From positions 57,240,799 to 57,304,798 of the forward strand of contig NC_055992.1 of the NCBI RefSeq assembly GCF_018446385.1: DNA of 64,000 nt. The letters run 5' to 3'. A program made the translations under genes and the position numbers. This document shows, in pieces, positions 42,482 through 53,733 of the stretch (the first letter of the stretch is position 1; each line of letters opens with the position of its first letter). The notes under the pieces were generated by a model. The model did not search any database. It saw only the letters and a program-made list of their open reading frames with translations, and had not been told where the DNA came from. This DNA is from Zingiber officinale. Its lineage: Eukaryota > Streptophyta > Magnoliopsida > Zingiberales > Zingiberaceae.

Positions 42482-44703
42482 CTCACTCCTCTTGGAACAC
42501 CATAGTGGAATGGTGTATCCGAAAGGAGGAACCGTACCCTATTAGATATGGTACGGTCTATGATGAGTCACACAGATCTTCCTACATTTCTTTGGGGCTA
42601 TGCTCTAGACCCGACAGCTTTTATACTCAACCGAGTTCAATCCAAGGCCGTGATAAAGACACCATATAGGATATGGACTGGGAGAGATGCCCAGGTGTCT
42701 TTTATGAGGATTTGGGGTTGTGAGGCTTACGTTAGACGTCAAGTCTCAGACAAACTGGGACCCAAATCTGATAAGTGCTATTTCATTGAATATCCCAAGG
42801 AAACTAAGGGATATTACTTCTACATTCCCAGTCAGCACAAGATAGTTGTGGCAAAAACTGGGGTCTTTCTAGAAAGAGACTTTGTTTCTAGAAAGATTAG
42901 TGGGAGTACGTTCAATCTTGAAGAAGTTTAAGATGCGGACCATAGCACTGAATCCTCGATGGAAGTTGAAATGGAACCACAAAGTGTTGTGGATGATGTT
43001 ATTCCACAAAGAGTTGAGGAACAACAACTAGTTCAAGTAGACATACCTCTTCGCAGGTCTGATAGGGTACGTCGTTAGCCTGAGAGATACTCATTTCTCT
43101 TGTCTAACCATGATGACGTTGTGCTCATAGAGGATGAGCCTACCACCTATCAGGAAGCTGTGATGAGACCAGATTCCGAGAAATGGCTAGAGGCCATGAG
43201 ATCCGAAATGGAATCCATGTACACCAACCAAGTATGGACTTTGGTTGATCCACCTGAATGGGTAAAACCCATTGGGTGTAAGTGGGTCTTTAAGAGAAAG
43301 ACTGACATGGATGGACTTATCTATAAGGGTCGCTTGGTAGCTAAAGGTTTCAAGTAGATTCATGGTATTGACTATGATGAAACCTTTTCTCCAGTAGCGA
43401 TGTTTAAGTCCATTCAGATCATGCTTGCTATTGCAGCATACCATGACTATGAGATATGGCAGATGGATGTCAAAACCGCGTTTCTGAATGGAAACATGCT
43501 AGAGGATGTATACATGACACAACCTGAGGGTTTTGTAGATCCACAGCATACTAGCAAAGTATGCAAGCTGCATAGGTCCATTTATGGACTGAAGCAAGCT
43601 TCTCGGAGCTGGAATCTTCGATTCGAAGATGCAATCAAACAGTTTGGTTTCATCAAGAATGAAGATGAGCCTTGTGTCTACAAGAAGGTTGTAGGGAACA
43701 TAGTTGTCTTCCTCATTTTGTATGTGGATGACATACTTCTTATTGGGAAGGGCATCCCTTTGTTACAGTCTGTCAAGACTTGGCTAGGGACTTGTTTCTC
43801 AATGTAGGACTTAGGTGAATCATCCCACATTCTAGGCATACAGATCTATAGAGATAGATCTAAAATGTTGCTTGGCCTAAGTCAGAGTACATATATTGAC
43901 AAGGTACTTCTACGGTTTGTCATGCAGAACTCCAAGAAGGGATTTCTGCCGATGTCACATGGTGTGAGTCTTTCGAAGACTCAAGGTCCCTCTTCTAGAT
44001 AGGAGAGGGACCGCATGGATCAGATCCCTTATGCCTCAGCCATAGGATCTATCATGTACGTCATGCCATGTACTCGTCTTGATGTCTCGTATGCATTGAG
44101 CATGACGAGCAGATACCAGTCAGATCCAGGTGAAAGTCACTGGATAGCAGTCAAGAATATTCTTAAGTATTTAAGAAGGACTAAAGAATATTTCTTGATA
44201 TATGGAAGCGAGACGAGCTAGCTGTAAAGGGTTACAGTGATGCCAGCTTCCAGACCGACCAGGATGATTATCGATCACAGTCGGGGTTCGTGTTTTGCAT
44301 AAATGATGGTGCTGTGAGCTGGAAGAGTTCGAAGAAGGACACAGTCACTGATTCTACAACAAAGGCCGAGTATATTGCTGCATTAGAAGCTGCAAAGGAG
44401 GCAGTTTGGATTCGCAAGTTTATCACTGAACTTGGGGTGGTTCCTAGTATCGCTGACCCTATTGAGCTCTATTGTGACAACAATGGAGCTATAGCATAGA
44501 CTAAGGAACCTCGCTCACACCAGCGGACCAAACACATACTACGATGCTTCCATCTCATTCGAGAGATCATCGATAGAGGAGATGTGAAGATTTGCAGAGT
44601 ACCTACAGAGGCTAACATCGCAGATCCCTTGACCAAGACTTTGGCACAGAGAAAGCATGATGGCCACACTAGATCATTAGGCCTTAGAGCCTATGCTGAT
44701 TGA
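42482..44703 (+). pseudogene. Element E integrase end, RT and RNase H with multiple stops
   Basis: Continues the polyprotein to a natural stop at 44701-44703. In-frame stops occur at 42479, 42503, 42929, 43076, 43355, 43805, 44000 and 44497, and a frameshift lies near 44205-44215. RT is clear: WLEAMRSEMESMYTNQVWTL, KPIGCKWVFKRK, QMDVKTAFLNGNMLEDVYM (43459 on), IYGLKQASRSW, and the catalytic LYVDDILLIG near 43720. RNase H follows with TDSTTKAEYIAALEAAKEAV near 44350. Most stops fall where copia elements usually have glutamine. Cannot produce RT. Confidence 0.92.
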
Positions 44704-44709
44704 CACTAG

Positions 44710-44723
44710 TGCTAGTGGGAGAT
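44710..44723 (+). promoter_or_regulatory. Element E polypurine tract
   Basis: TGCTAGTGGGAGAT directly before the right LTR start TGTTAG. Confidence 0.88.
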
Positions 44724-46543
44724 TGTTAGTTAGAGCCCTAGAGCCAATCATTTGATGATTGTTGTATGGACTCATTGTATCATATTCTTATATATAAAGG
44801 CATTTTGTTTTTTGGTTATTATGCTTACTTGTATTTGTGCCAAATAAACTAAGTATAATAGCGTGCTTGAGTAGAAGGTTCTTACCTATATCAATCGATT
44901 GGTTGAATCGATAGTGAGATGATATAGGGAATACTACTCTTAATCATTCCTAGTCGAGTATTTACATTCAGGGACAATGTTAATGCAATAAAACTAGCAT
45001 GTAGGTCAACTCAATGACTTGATCTCACAAGTCATGGATATAGAGATATCAAGTTGACACATGGGTATGCATTGGAGAATGTATACTGAATGACCCGCCA
45101 TGAGAAAGTATCATGTATCGTTATATGAGTGTCATATAATTTCTCATGTGGCTATTAGTATGAATATTAGTCCTTGGACCTGAAATCACCATGGATTCCT
45201 ACATAAGGAGTTATGTACTTTGGCTTCATCAAACGTCACCCGTAACTGGGTGGACTATAAAGGTGATTACTGGGTATGTAACAAATTATGCAGAGGGATG
45301 TGAGTGATGTAGATGGGATCTATCCCTCCTATATGACGGGAGTGACATTGATATTCTTGATAGAGTAAGACCACGAAGTGCATGACCATGCCCAAATGAG
45401 TTAATATGAGATATTGAGCTCATTTGATCGAGTGAATCTACTTGGGATTCAAGATTTAGATTGATTAGAGGATGACACGGTCTATGCCTCACATTGATCA
45501 ATCTAGATGTCTAGGATAGAAGGACAATGTCATATATTGTGAGGAGTCACAATTAGCAGTCACAAGGTGATGTCGGATCTCAACATTCTTATAACTTGGG
45601 TAATAATGATGTGTTGCTAGATACCGCTCATTACTTATGCTTCTAAATGAGTTTAGGAGCATTGCCAACGTTATAAGAACCTATAGGGTCACACACAAAG
45701 GACAATTAGAAGGAGATTAGGTTCATATGATGAACCAAGAGGATTAGATTCATGTGATGAATCAAATTGGATTAAGAGTAATCCTAATTGGGCTAATTGA
45801 GTTGGGCTCAAGTTGATTCATGTGTTCAATGAGTCTAATTCAGATTATGACTCATTGAATCAATTTAATTAAATGAATTAGATTCATTATATAAAGTTGG
45901 TTTGAATCAAATGGTTAGATTAGATCAACCATGAGAGAGATTTGGTCAAGTTTGACTTGACTTGAAAAGGAAGATGAAAGGTCAAGTTTGACTTGACCAT
46001 TTACCACCTCATTTGTGAGTTGACATTAGGAGGACTAATGATGATGTGCCACATTATCATAGTTAGCACATGTGTGTGCCACCTCATGGAGGTTACAAAT
46101 CCCCTCTTTAATGGTCGGCCACATTAAATGGAATGGGGGTTACAATTGTGGCCGGCCACATTTGAATTGCAAGTGAATGCAATTCAAGGATTATTCAACT
46201 CATCTTCTTTCTTGCTCTCCCTCTCCTCCTCCTTGGCCGAACCATCTAAGGTGCTAGCACATTTTTGTTTGGTCTTCTCCACCTAGTTTGTTCATGTGGA
46301 TACTTCTAGAGGATCATACACTTGACTATCTCGAGATCCGGTGAACGGTTGGACGAGCGGGATTGCGAAGGGCATCGCATCGAGGGTAAATTCCTTCTCC
46401 TTGTAGATCTAGTTTAGAACTAGTTTAAGAAACTCGTACTCATAATTTTTTTCGAAAATTTTACTTCACACGGATCCGGTGGCATGAGAATCGGGGTTTT
46501 CGCAACGTGAAAAAATAGTTTTTGCGGCCCGAAATTCCCAACA
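44724..46543 (+). repeat. Element E right LTR
   Basis: 1820 bp, TGTTAGTTAGAG to CCCAACA. An intact reference for the D-interrupted left LTR; at the D target site this copy reads TATGAATATTAGTCC. Differences from the left LTR are scattered single bases. Confidence 0.95.
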
Positions 46544-46548
46544 TTATT
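46544..46548. other. Element E target-site duplication, right
   Basis: TTATT, the partner of 30421-30425. Host (element H intron) sequence resumes here. Confidence 0.9.
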
Positions 46549-46574
46549 CTCGTCTTACACTTTCTATGATGCAG

Positions 46575-46973
46575 CTAGACGTTCTTATACTTATGTCTCG
46601 TGTGATCCCTTCAATTATCAGGCCCATCGAGATAATGCCAACTCCTACATCTACTCAGCCAATTTCAACACTAACCTTAATCATTCCTTCGATTATTCCG
46701 CGCTCCAAGTGAACTCCCAATAGGCAATTGGCCGGTCGACGGTCTGAAGGATCAATACCCGAACAAAGTCTTGGGCCATCTGGTCAAACATCAACATCTT
46801 TACCCGTCTCACCAACTCTTGTTCATTCACAATCGCCCGAGCTCCCTCTTTCTCTTCCTTCAGGGCTTGCACCTTCAACTAGCTCTTCATGTCTTTTCAA
46901 GCAATCCCTTGGGTTACCATCCCAACAAGGAGTGGACACTACTTCTCCCTTACCTTATGGGATACTTAGTTGA
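46575..46973 (+). pseudogene. Element H gene, exon 3
   Basis: Follows an acceptor CTATGATGCAG (46574). One frame, with a single TGA near 46710, reads TQPISTLTLIIPSIIPRSK, then LAGRRSEGSIPEQSLGPSGQ and TSTSLPVSPTLVHSQSPELP, a Ser/Pro/Gln-rich segment like the middle of Transposase_28-type proteins. Without element E the intron between exons 2 and 3 would be only about 58 bases (30394-30425 plus 46549-46574). Confidence 0.5.
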
Positions 46974-47153
46974 GCATTAGCTGAGTCATGGGTGCAAGCA
47001 CACAAATAAACGCAAAGAACTATAATTTCAAAGTGTGCTAAAGAACACACCCGAAATGCTACTGCAGTAAATTTATGACTAAGTTTTCTTAAATAACTTT
47101 TATGAACTATAACTCTTTAGTTATACTATCCAGTTCTATGCTTCAGGATTACA

Positions 47154-47226
47154 CTTAGGCCAATTGGTTATGGATCTGGAGAGGGTAAATAAAGCTTTGA
47201 AAGATCATGTGGGAGAAGAACTATAG
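47154..47226 (+). pseudogene. Element H gene, possible exon 4
   Basis: After an acceptor-like ATGCTTCAG (47153) comes a short frame reading QLVMDLERVNKALKDHVGEEL then stop, coiled-coil-like and often seen downstream in this kind of gene. The intervening 46974-47153 has no clear coding frame. Weak call. Confidence 0.35.
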
Positions 47227-47524
47227 ACTGCCTCCACTATTTCCAGTAATGTAACGATGTGCATAGATTATATATATTATTTTATATCGTTTAACGTACA
47301 TTTTTCTATATTCATTTGATTATGATGTATACTTTTGTACCCTTTTTTATCTCATTTCAGGACAATTACTACTTTTCATCCAGATATCTGCTCGGTGTTT
47401 GTTTTCATTTTTAGGAGCAGTTTGGAGCGGGAAAAGATTTAAGGATACAAAAGAAGATCACTTGAAGAAGATCTCTTCCTTGTGGTAAGGAAAGAGAAAG
47501 AGTGGAATGCCCAAGTCAAGTTCC

Positions 47525-47975
47525 AAAAGGTAGCTGTGCCCAATGGCACGACCAAGGAAGCAAATGAATTCGACACGACTAGGAAGAAGAAACAACGTAA
47601 GAAATGGGGAGGTCGTGCCTACTTCCAGAGCAGAGTTGGGTTTGGTCATGCCTTGAGGCACGGTCATTCCTCCAAAAGTTAGAAAATCCTCAATTTTGAA
47701 GAACTGGCCATGCCAAAAAGGCACGACCATGAGCTTGCTCGTGCTAACTTCCAGAGCAGAATTGGACCTAGCTGTGTCTTGAGGCACGACCATACATCCA
47801 GAATGAAGATTCGAAAGTACGGTCGTGCTAAATAGCACGACCAAGAATGAAAAAGCAGAGTAAACTCTGCTTTAGCCGTGCCATATGGTACTTCCAGGGG
47901 CCCAGAACCAGAGCCAAGTTGGCTCTGGTTAGATGGCACAACCAGACACCCAAGGAATGGGTTAGTCATGCCTAA
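47525..47975. repeat. GGTCGTGC/GCACGACC hairpin cluster in G LTR
   Basis: Repeated inverted words: GTGCCCAATGGCACGACC (47537-47554), GGTCATGCCTTGAGGCACGGTC (about 47643-47665), GCCATGCCAAAAAGGCACGACC (about 47707-47728), TGTCTTGAGGCACGACC (about 47774), a perfect GGTCGTGCT-AAAT-AGCACGACC (47821-47842), and GTCATGCCTAAAGGCACAACC (about 47964-47984). Loops are four or five bases. Units are separated by a recurrent CTTCCAGAGCAGA phrase. Confidence 0.88.
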
Positions 47976-48002
47976 AGGCACAACCACCCTGTGCCTCACC
48001 TC

Positions 48003-48008
48003 TATAAG
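48003..48008 (+). promoter_or_regulatory. TATA box of element G LTR
   Basis: CTCTATAAGAGGGGC immediately follows the last hairpin unit, as in element C's LTR. Confidence 0.65.
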
Positions 48009-49175
48009 AGGGGCAATTCATCTCCACCACAAGGGAGGAAGTTTGGAAGGCGAGAGGGGACTGTCTAGGTCAGATCCTTACACTCAGAGGCATCATCAGG
48101 GTGATCCGAGGTCGTCCTGCTACTCCATCCTCATTGACACTCCAAGATCTTCATCCAGGGGCTTCACTCGACTTCAAGGATAAGTTTTTTTCCCCTTTCT
48201 TTAGGGTTCTTGAAATTCTATATATTAGTGCTCTTGGATTGTAGATATTCCCATTATGGAGTAGATTCTTATTGTTCTACCATGTAGAAGGTAATTGTAA
48301 TGTGTGGAATGTTGTAAACTCTATTGAATTGCTAACTTCCTTATTTGACGAAGCTTATATGACACTTGTTCTATTCGATGAAATGTTAGCTAGTAGGCTT
48401 TTCCTTATGAGCATGAATTTATATATCTAGATTGTATTTCTGTATGCGTAGATCTTATTTCTAAGTTAGATACATTGTTGTGTGTCTATATTGGGACTGT
48501 GTGTGAACCTGAATTTTCGTTGATCAGATGCATAATTGTCGTCTCTTTTGAGTGAACGTTCCGATATAGGTCAGTATGACTTTATGATACTTGTTTGAAG
48601 TTGAGTATTTAAGGTAACTATCTTTCTATATGGAATGTAACTTCCTAAGGAAGGGTAATTTTATGTCTGGATAAGTCTATCACTTGATCTAATGGGCTTC
48701 CCATAATCATACGTAATCTAAAGAAGTATACCTAGAGGAGACTTTGTGACAGGAGGTAATATACAAAAATCCGGATTCTCTAAGTTACTTTTTCAGTTAA
48801 TGACATACTTGGTTACTGGCAAGGGAAGTATTCCGATACACCGTCGTGGGGTAGAATTTAGTAAATGTTTAGACTGTCCTATAAACGTACAAACAGAGAA
48901 CTAGGAATGGGCTAATTCATAGCACAACATCCATCATTACAATGAATCCTTCGACCTTGAATATTTTCTTAACACAGGACTTCCTTAGTTATCTTTCTTT
49001 ACTTTTATTTTCGCGTCTTAGTTAAAAATCCAAAATACTCGTTTATCGATTGTTGTCTAGCTAAATTTAGAGTGCAAAATCAATTAGTATTTAATCCTCA
49101 ATCTTCGTGGAATTGACTTGTACATTTTATTACTTGACGATAACTACGTGCTTGCAGTTTATCACATTAAATTTT

Positions 49176-49193
49176 TGACGCCGTTGCCGGGGA
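49176..49193 (+). promoter_or_regulatory. Element G primer-binding site (tRNA-Asp type)
   Basis: TGACGCCGTTGCCGGGGA matches the complement of plant tRNA-Asp 3' end with one change at the third base. Use of tRNA-Asp is characteristic of Athila-type elements; element F has the unchanged form at 53590. Confidence 0.85.
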
Positions 49194-49364
49194 TTGAGTG
49201 TTTGAATCTAATTAGTTTACATTAGAGTTTGTCTAGATAATTCTGTAATTCTTAAATTCTTATATTCTTTATTCTTTATCTTTCATTACTGCATTTTCCT
49301 TCTTGTCTTTAATTTTATATTTCTATGTTTTCTTATAATTTTTTTAGATGCTATAAGCACTAAT

Positions 49365-50574
49365 ATGTGAAGTAGATCCTTAAGAGAATTCTTTGCACCC
49401 ATTTCTGCAAGATTTTTATCTCCGATTGTGCAACCTCATATTGAAGCAAAGAGTTTCCAACTAGATCCACAAATAATTACTATGATACAAGGTCATAAAT
49501 TTGGAGGGGAGGTATCGGAAAGCCCATATCTGCACCTTAAGACATTCTTGGAGCTTTATGATACGATGAACTATGAGGGTGTCTCAGTGGATGTCATTCG
49601 GTTGATGACATTTCCTTTTAGTAGCAAGGACAGGGCAAGTACTTGGTTTTATTCTCTCCGTCCTCAAAGCATCACAAATTGGGAGCAATTAGAGCAAAAA
49701 TTTCTAAATCATTTTTTCCCTCCAAGCAGAATAATGTTTATGAGGAAGTGCATTACAAGTTTTGCTCAAACAGATGGAGAATCTCTATTTGAAGCATGGG
49801 GGAGATTCAAAAATTTACTAAGGCAGTGCCCTCATCATGGTTTAGAAAGGTGGTTGCAATTGCATATATTCTACATGGGAATTTCTTTCTCAGATAAATT
49901 TTTATTGGATTCATCAACTGGAGGCTTTTTTATGAACAAAAGTGTGGATGAAGCATATACATTAATTGATCAAGTAACAGTGAACCTTCATGAATGGTCA
50001 AATAGAAGTTGGATGGAATTTCCCCCGAAGGTGCAAGCCATGAAGGTAAAAGAGTCTGCCAAACAAAATATAGTTTAACCATCCAAGAGTTTTGAAAATC
50101 ACAAGCCACAGAATAAGGGGTTCGAACAGTTGGAAGCAAAGATTGATAGCATAATTTCAAAATGGTTCAAACATGACTTCCCTCCAACCCAAACAAAGTT
50201 TAGTGAACATTGTAATAATATTAAGTTGGGAAGTGGTAAGAATCATAAAAAACTTCTAGAGAAAGACTTGTATATAATTGAGAAGAAGAACAGTAAAATA
50301 CCACAAAAACTCAGTTCCATTATTCCAGAAAGTGTCCAAAGGCCACAAGTACCTTTCCCTCAACGGTTGATTACACCATCAATAGAAAAGCAAGTTGAAC
50401 CACAACCACAAGCTCAATCATTCCCAAGACCTCTGCTTAGGATTTCTTTTCTACAAAGGCTAGTGGGGACTAACAAAGATGAAGATTTTAGCAAATTCTG
50501 TGATATCAAAATGGTTGAGTGCAAATTTCTTGATGTCTATCAATATGACCTCTGCTTATGTCATAAATTAATTA
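49365..50574 (+). pseudogene. Element G gag fragment
   Basis: ATG at 49365 is followed at once by TGA (49368-49370), then one frame, broken only by TAA at 50076-50078, reads SRSLREFFAPISARFLSPIV, LKTFLELYDTMNYEGVSVDV, SSKDRASTWFYSLRPQSITN, FLNHFFPPSRIMFMRKCITS, and further on VPFPQRL. This is the Athila-type gag core (retrotrans_gag): a W-F-Y-SLxPxSIxxWxxLxxxFLxxFFP signature. It is replaced at about 50574 by the 1.05-kb dispersed segment. No pol follows, so G is a truncated relic. Confidence 0.85.
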
Positions 50575-51628
50575 AAATTATGACATAGTAAATGAGGAAA
50601 ACAGTGAGTACTTCATATATGTATATCTTACCATAATTTGGAGTATTATCCAAGCAAGATTTATTATGTTGAGCCATTAAATAAAGGGAGAGTGAGTGTG
50701 ATATCAACAAATCTAATTCACGAAGAATAAAATACTCTATAATGTATAAAAGCTTGAGTTCTTCACTAGCTCTTTATCACTTTGCTTGGAAAAGAAAATA
50801 ACAAAATTACATTAGCCTTTATATCAATGAGCATGACTAGAATCATTTGCAAATTCAATTTCATTCAAATACAAAATGATAATTTAGTTTTATGTCAAAT
50901 AGCTCCGTGAATTGGGTGAATGAAGTTTAGATTTTACATAATTTTAAGAAATGAAGTTTAGAAATGTAATTGTCTAAAACCTTCCATTTTCTATGTTATA
51001 GAATTTTAGGAGGCAATATGTCATAGTTTGTTTAATGCAATACAGAAAATTAGAGTGACGATATAAAAGTTGAGGTATACCATACCTACCGTGAAGAGCA
51101 AACAAGAGCCCATCTAAAGAATGGGACACATTCACTTGACACAATTTACTCGAGAAGTTAAAGCAATATGAAATGCATCAATCTGTACTAAAGAAAGTTG
51201 AAGCAAATGGAGTCTTTTTTTAGTCTCTGATTTACTTTTATGACAGGGTAGGTACCATGTTAGGGAAGACCCTTGTTGAGTCACCTCCATGAGCACAAAC
51301 CAAAGGAGGGTTTTTGATCTAGCTATAATTGCATAGTTATTTTTGTGACAAATAACTGATAAGCTAAAATTAAAATAACAAAGAAAAAATTGTGGGAGGG
51401 GAGGGGAGGGGAGGGGAGACTTGTTGAAAGATGAAATGGAAGTAGAGAGGAGAAAGAATAACAAAAGCAATATGAAGACACTACCTCCTTACATCGATGA
51501 ATAATTAGGGAAGAAACGATAATCGTGAGTGTTTGATTGTAATTTCTAGGTCAATACAAATTAGGGGAACAAGTTAACAATAAAAGCAACCCTTATAATA
51601 TGTCACTTTCACCGGTTAAATAAGTCTC
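50575..51628. repeat. 1.05-kb dispersed segment, copy 2 (no SINE)
   Basis: Counterpart of 22190-23468, with the pre-insertion site of the SINE at 50829-50847. It follows the G gag directly and ends directly at a reversed E-type LTR fragment, so both borders are junctions with retroelement DNA. A G-rich GAGGGGAGGGGAGGGGA run at about 51399-51416 is expanded relative to copy 1. Confidence 0.82.
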
Positions 51629-51878
51629 TGTTGAGTTTTTTGGGCCGCGAAAACCGCGTTTTCGTGTCGCGGAAACCCCGAATCACCCATGCCACTGGAT
51701 CTCGTGTGAAGGATAGATTTCAAAATTTAAATACGAGTACGAGTTTCTACTTAGATCTACTCCTAGACCTACATGAAGAAAGATTTATACCTTTGATGCG
51801 AAGCCCTTCGCAATCCCGCTTGTCCTCGGTTCGCCGGATCTCGAAAGTGTCAAAGTAGACACTTCTCTATGTGTATCT
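51629..51878 (-). repeat. Fragment of an E-related copia LTR, reversed
   Basis: Starts TGTTGAG and, read on the minus strand, parallels the last 240 bases of element E's LTRs: CGGATC, CGCATC-AAAGG, GTGTGAAG, GGCCGCGAAAACC order all recur with many differences. A related family or an old copy. It is truncated where element F begins. Confidence 0.75.
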
Positions 51879-53570
51879 AATAACCATGATTTTACTGCAT
51901 TATTTTGATTCATATATGCATGGTTTGATGTTGATTTCATAGTTTAAATCATGGTTACATCACATTTTGTGCATAATGTGTATTTTTGGATTTAATTACA
52001 AATTATATTATTTTTGGTATTATTTGATGCTAATATTTGATTCTTATTTTGTAGGCATCAAAGGATCTTGAATTTGGATCTATTTGGACCGAAATTGGGC
52101 TCAAATCGGAGTTCAAACGAGAAGATCAAGCTTTGGGTTGATTTGGGCCGTTCATCAAGAATAGGAGAGATCTGAACCATCTGTTGAAGATCTGGCCGAT
52201 CCAACCTAATGGGGAGCAAATCTGAGCCATTGATGAAGATCCAGAAGTTTTGATCCAGATCTGAGTTCATCTAGCCATTGATCAAGCTGAATTAATCTGG
52301 GCCGTTCAATGAAGACTGGACCGATCTGGGACATCCAGTGATGATCTGATCGATCTGACCTACGGAAGGGTAGATCCAGACCCTAGATCAAGATCAGTAC
52401 CTTCGGATCAGATTTTGGATGACTTTTCACCGTTGATTTAGCCCGGAATCATCTCAGCCATCCGTTCAGATCCAGATCTGATTTAAATCTGAGAAGCTAC
52501 AGTAGCATTCATCTTCGTCGATTCCTCCACGCACAGTAGCTTCGTCCCGGTGCGGTTTTCTCCGGATTTCGGCCCCTTTCTCTTCTCCAATCGATCTCTC
52601 AAGCTTCAATCTCGGTGGCGACATCCCGATCATCTGGAGCCATCGGAGAGTGTTCTCTCCGGTGGAATTTGGCTCGCGGCATCTTCCTTTTCCAGCTCGA
52701 TTTGGTGGTGGTCCTCCAAATCCAAGCTCCGATTCCCATTAGCAACATTCGGAGGTGGTCTTCCGGTGTTCCTGAGCTTCACTCGACGTTCATCCGCGTT
52801 CCACAGCCTTCCATCAGATCCAAAGTCAGATTTCCAGATTTTCGGCATTTTCTTGGGTTTTGGGATGTTCTTAGCTCGCCGGGGGTGGTCTGTCGGCGTT
52901 CTTGAGCAATCCTGGAACTGATACGCTGTAGAGATGCTCCGCTGAGGTCCAAAGTTGGGTGGTCTCGACTTTGGCACTCTTGTGTGACGGCAAGAGTGTG
53001 AAGTTTGGTGAGATTTGTTGTGAGTTGGATTGGTTAGGGTTTATTTCATTTTGTTACTGTTTTTATTATCTTAGAACAGATCCTTTTGATGATTGTTCTG
53101 TTTTAGCAAGTAATTTAGTATTTTATTACTTAGTTTAAGTCTTATTGGATGCTTGGTTAATTGTTAGGTTGTTAAATTTAAGCTAGGGTTTTATTTTATG
53201 CTTAAGATTAGATTTAATTGAGTCTTGCTATTTTATTCTTAGTTTAAGTGTGTGTTAATAATTTAATCACAACGTAGAGTGACAATGCGTTTGGGTTTGA
53301 TTGTTGGCACACAAGTAAGTTTCATTTATGCATTAGATTAATTTCTTAAATGCTGTGCTTTCATTTGTTAGATTTAGATTTAAAGCTTTAAACCCCCCAA
53401 TTCCATTTTTATGTCGAAAACCCCAAAAATAGGAATAAAAGACAATCCTAAAATTACATCCTACCATTTGTTCCTCGAGAGATCGATCCTGGGCTCGTTA
53501 CTACAACATTATTGTGAAATTAAGGGGTTCAGTGAAATATACATTATTAATTTGATTAGCGGGTGTGACA
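51872..53570 (+). repeat. Element F 5' LTR region
   Basis: Inferred from the primer site downstream. The start is uncertain and lies next to the E-type LTR fragment. Between 52070 and 52490 it has imperfect tandem phrases around GATCTGAGCC/GGGCCGTTCA/GATCCAGA. Near its middle, 52980-53010, is TGTGTGACGGCAAGAGTGTGAAG, which has a counterpart at 63675 in the distal LTR. No coding. Confidence 0.6.
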
Positions 53571-53589
53571 GACTTCGCTGACTAAATTT

Positions 53590-53608
53590 TGGCGCCGTTG
53601 CCGGGGAC
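53590..53608 (+). promoter_or_regulatory. Element F primer-binding site (tRNA-Asp)
   Basis: TGGCGCCGTTGCCGGGGAC equals the complement of the plant tRNA-Asp 3' end over 18 bases. Confidence 0.92.
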
Positions 53609-53733
53609 TACTTTTAAACTTTGCTAGAATTGTTTATTTGTTTTGGATTGTGAATAATTTTCTCAGCTTTAGTTTGCTGATTTTTTCTGATTTTATTGAA
53701 TATCTACTGAATTTTGATTGTTTATTGGCTTGC

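Larger units (their letters stand above)
30426..46543 (+). mobile_element. Element E: Ty1/copia retrotransposon, TSD TTATT
   Basis: Starts TGTTAGTTAGAG at 30426 and ends ATTCCCAACA at 46543, flanked by direct repeats TTATT at 30421-30425 and 46544-46548. Left LTR is 30426-39333, interrupted by element D; right LTR is 44724-46543. Without D the left LTR is 1819 bp and the right 1820 bp, which confirms both boundaries. The insertion is inside an intron of element H's gene. The polyprotein is recognisable end to end but broken by many stops. Confidence 0.95.
47250..49166 (+). repeat. Element G LTR (Athila-like)
   Basis: The 3' end at ATCACA (49166) is set by the tRNA-Asp-type primer site ten bases on; the 5' end is only approximate. 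It contains a hairpin cluster (47525-47975), a TATA box (TATAAG, 48003-48008), and AT-rich downstream sequence. No matching second LTR is in the window, so G is a 5' fragment. Confidence 0.65.

Noticed and set aside
52550..52977. Frames of 96-123 codons in F's 5' LTR region
   Set aside because: Located in the LTR before the primer site, with no conserved motif.
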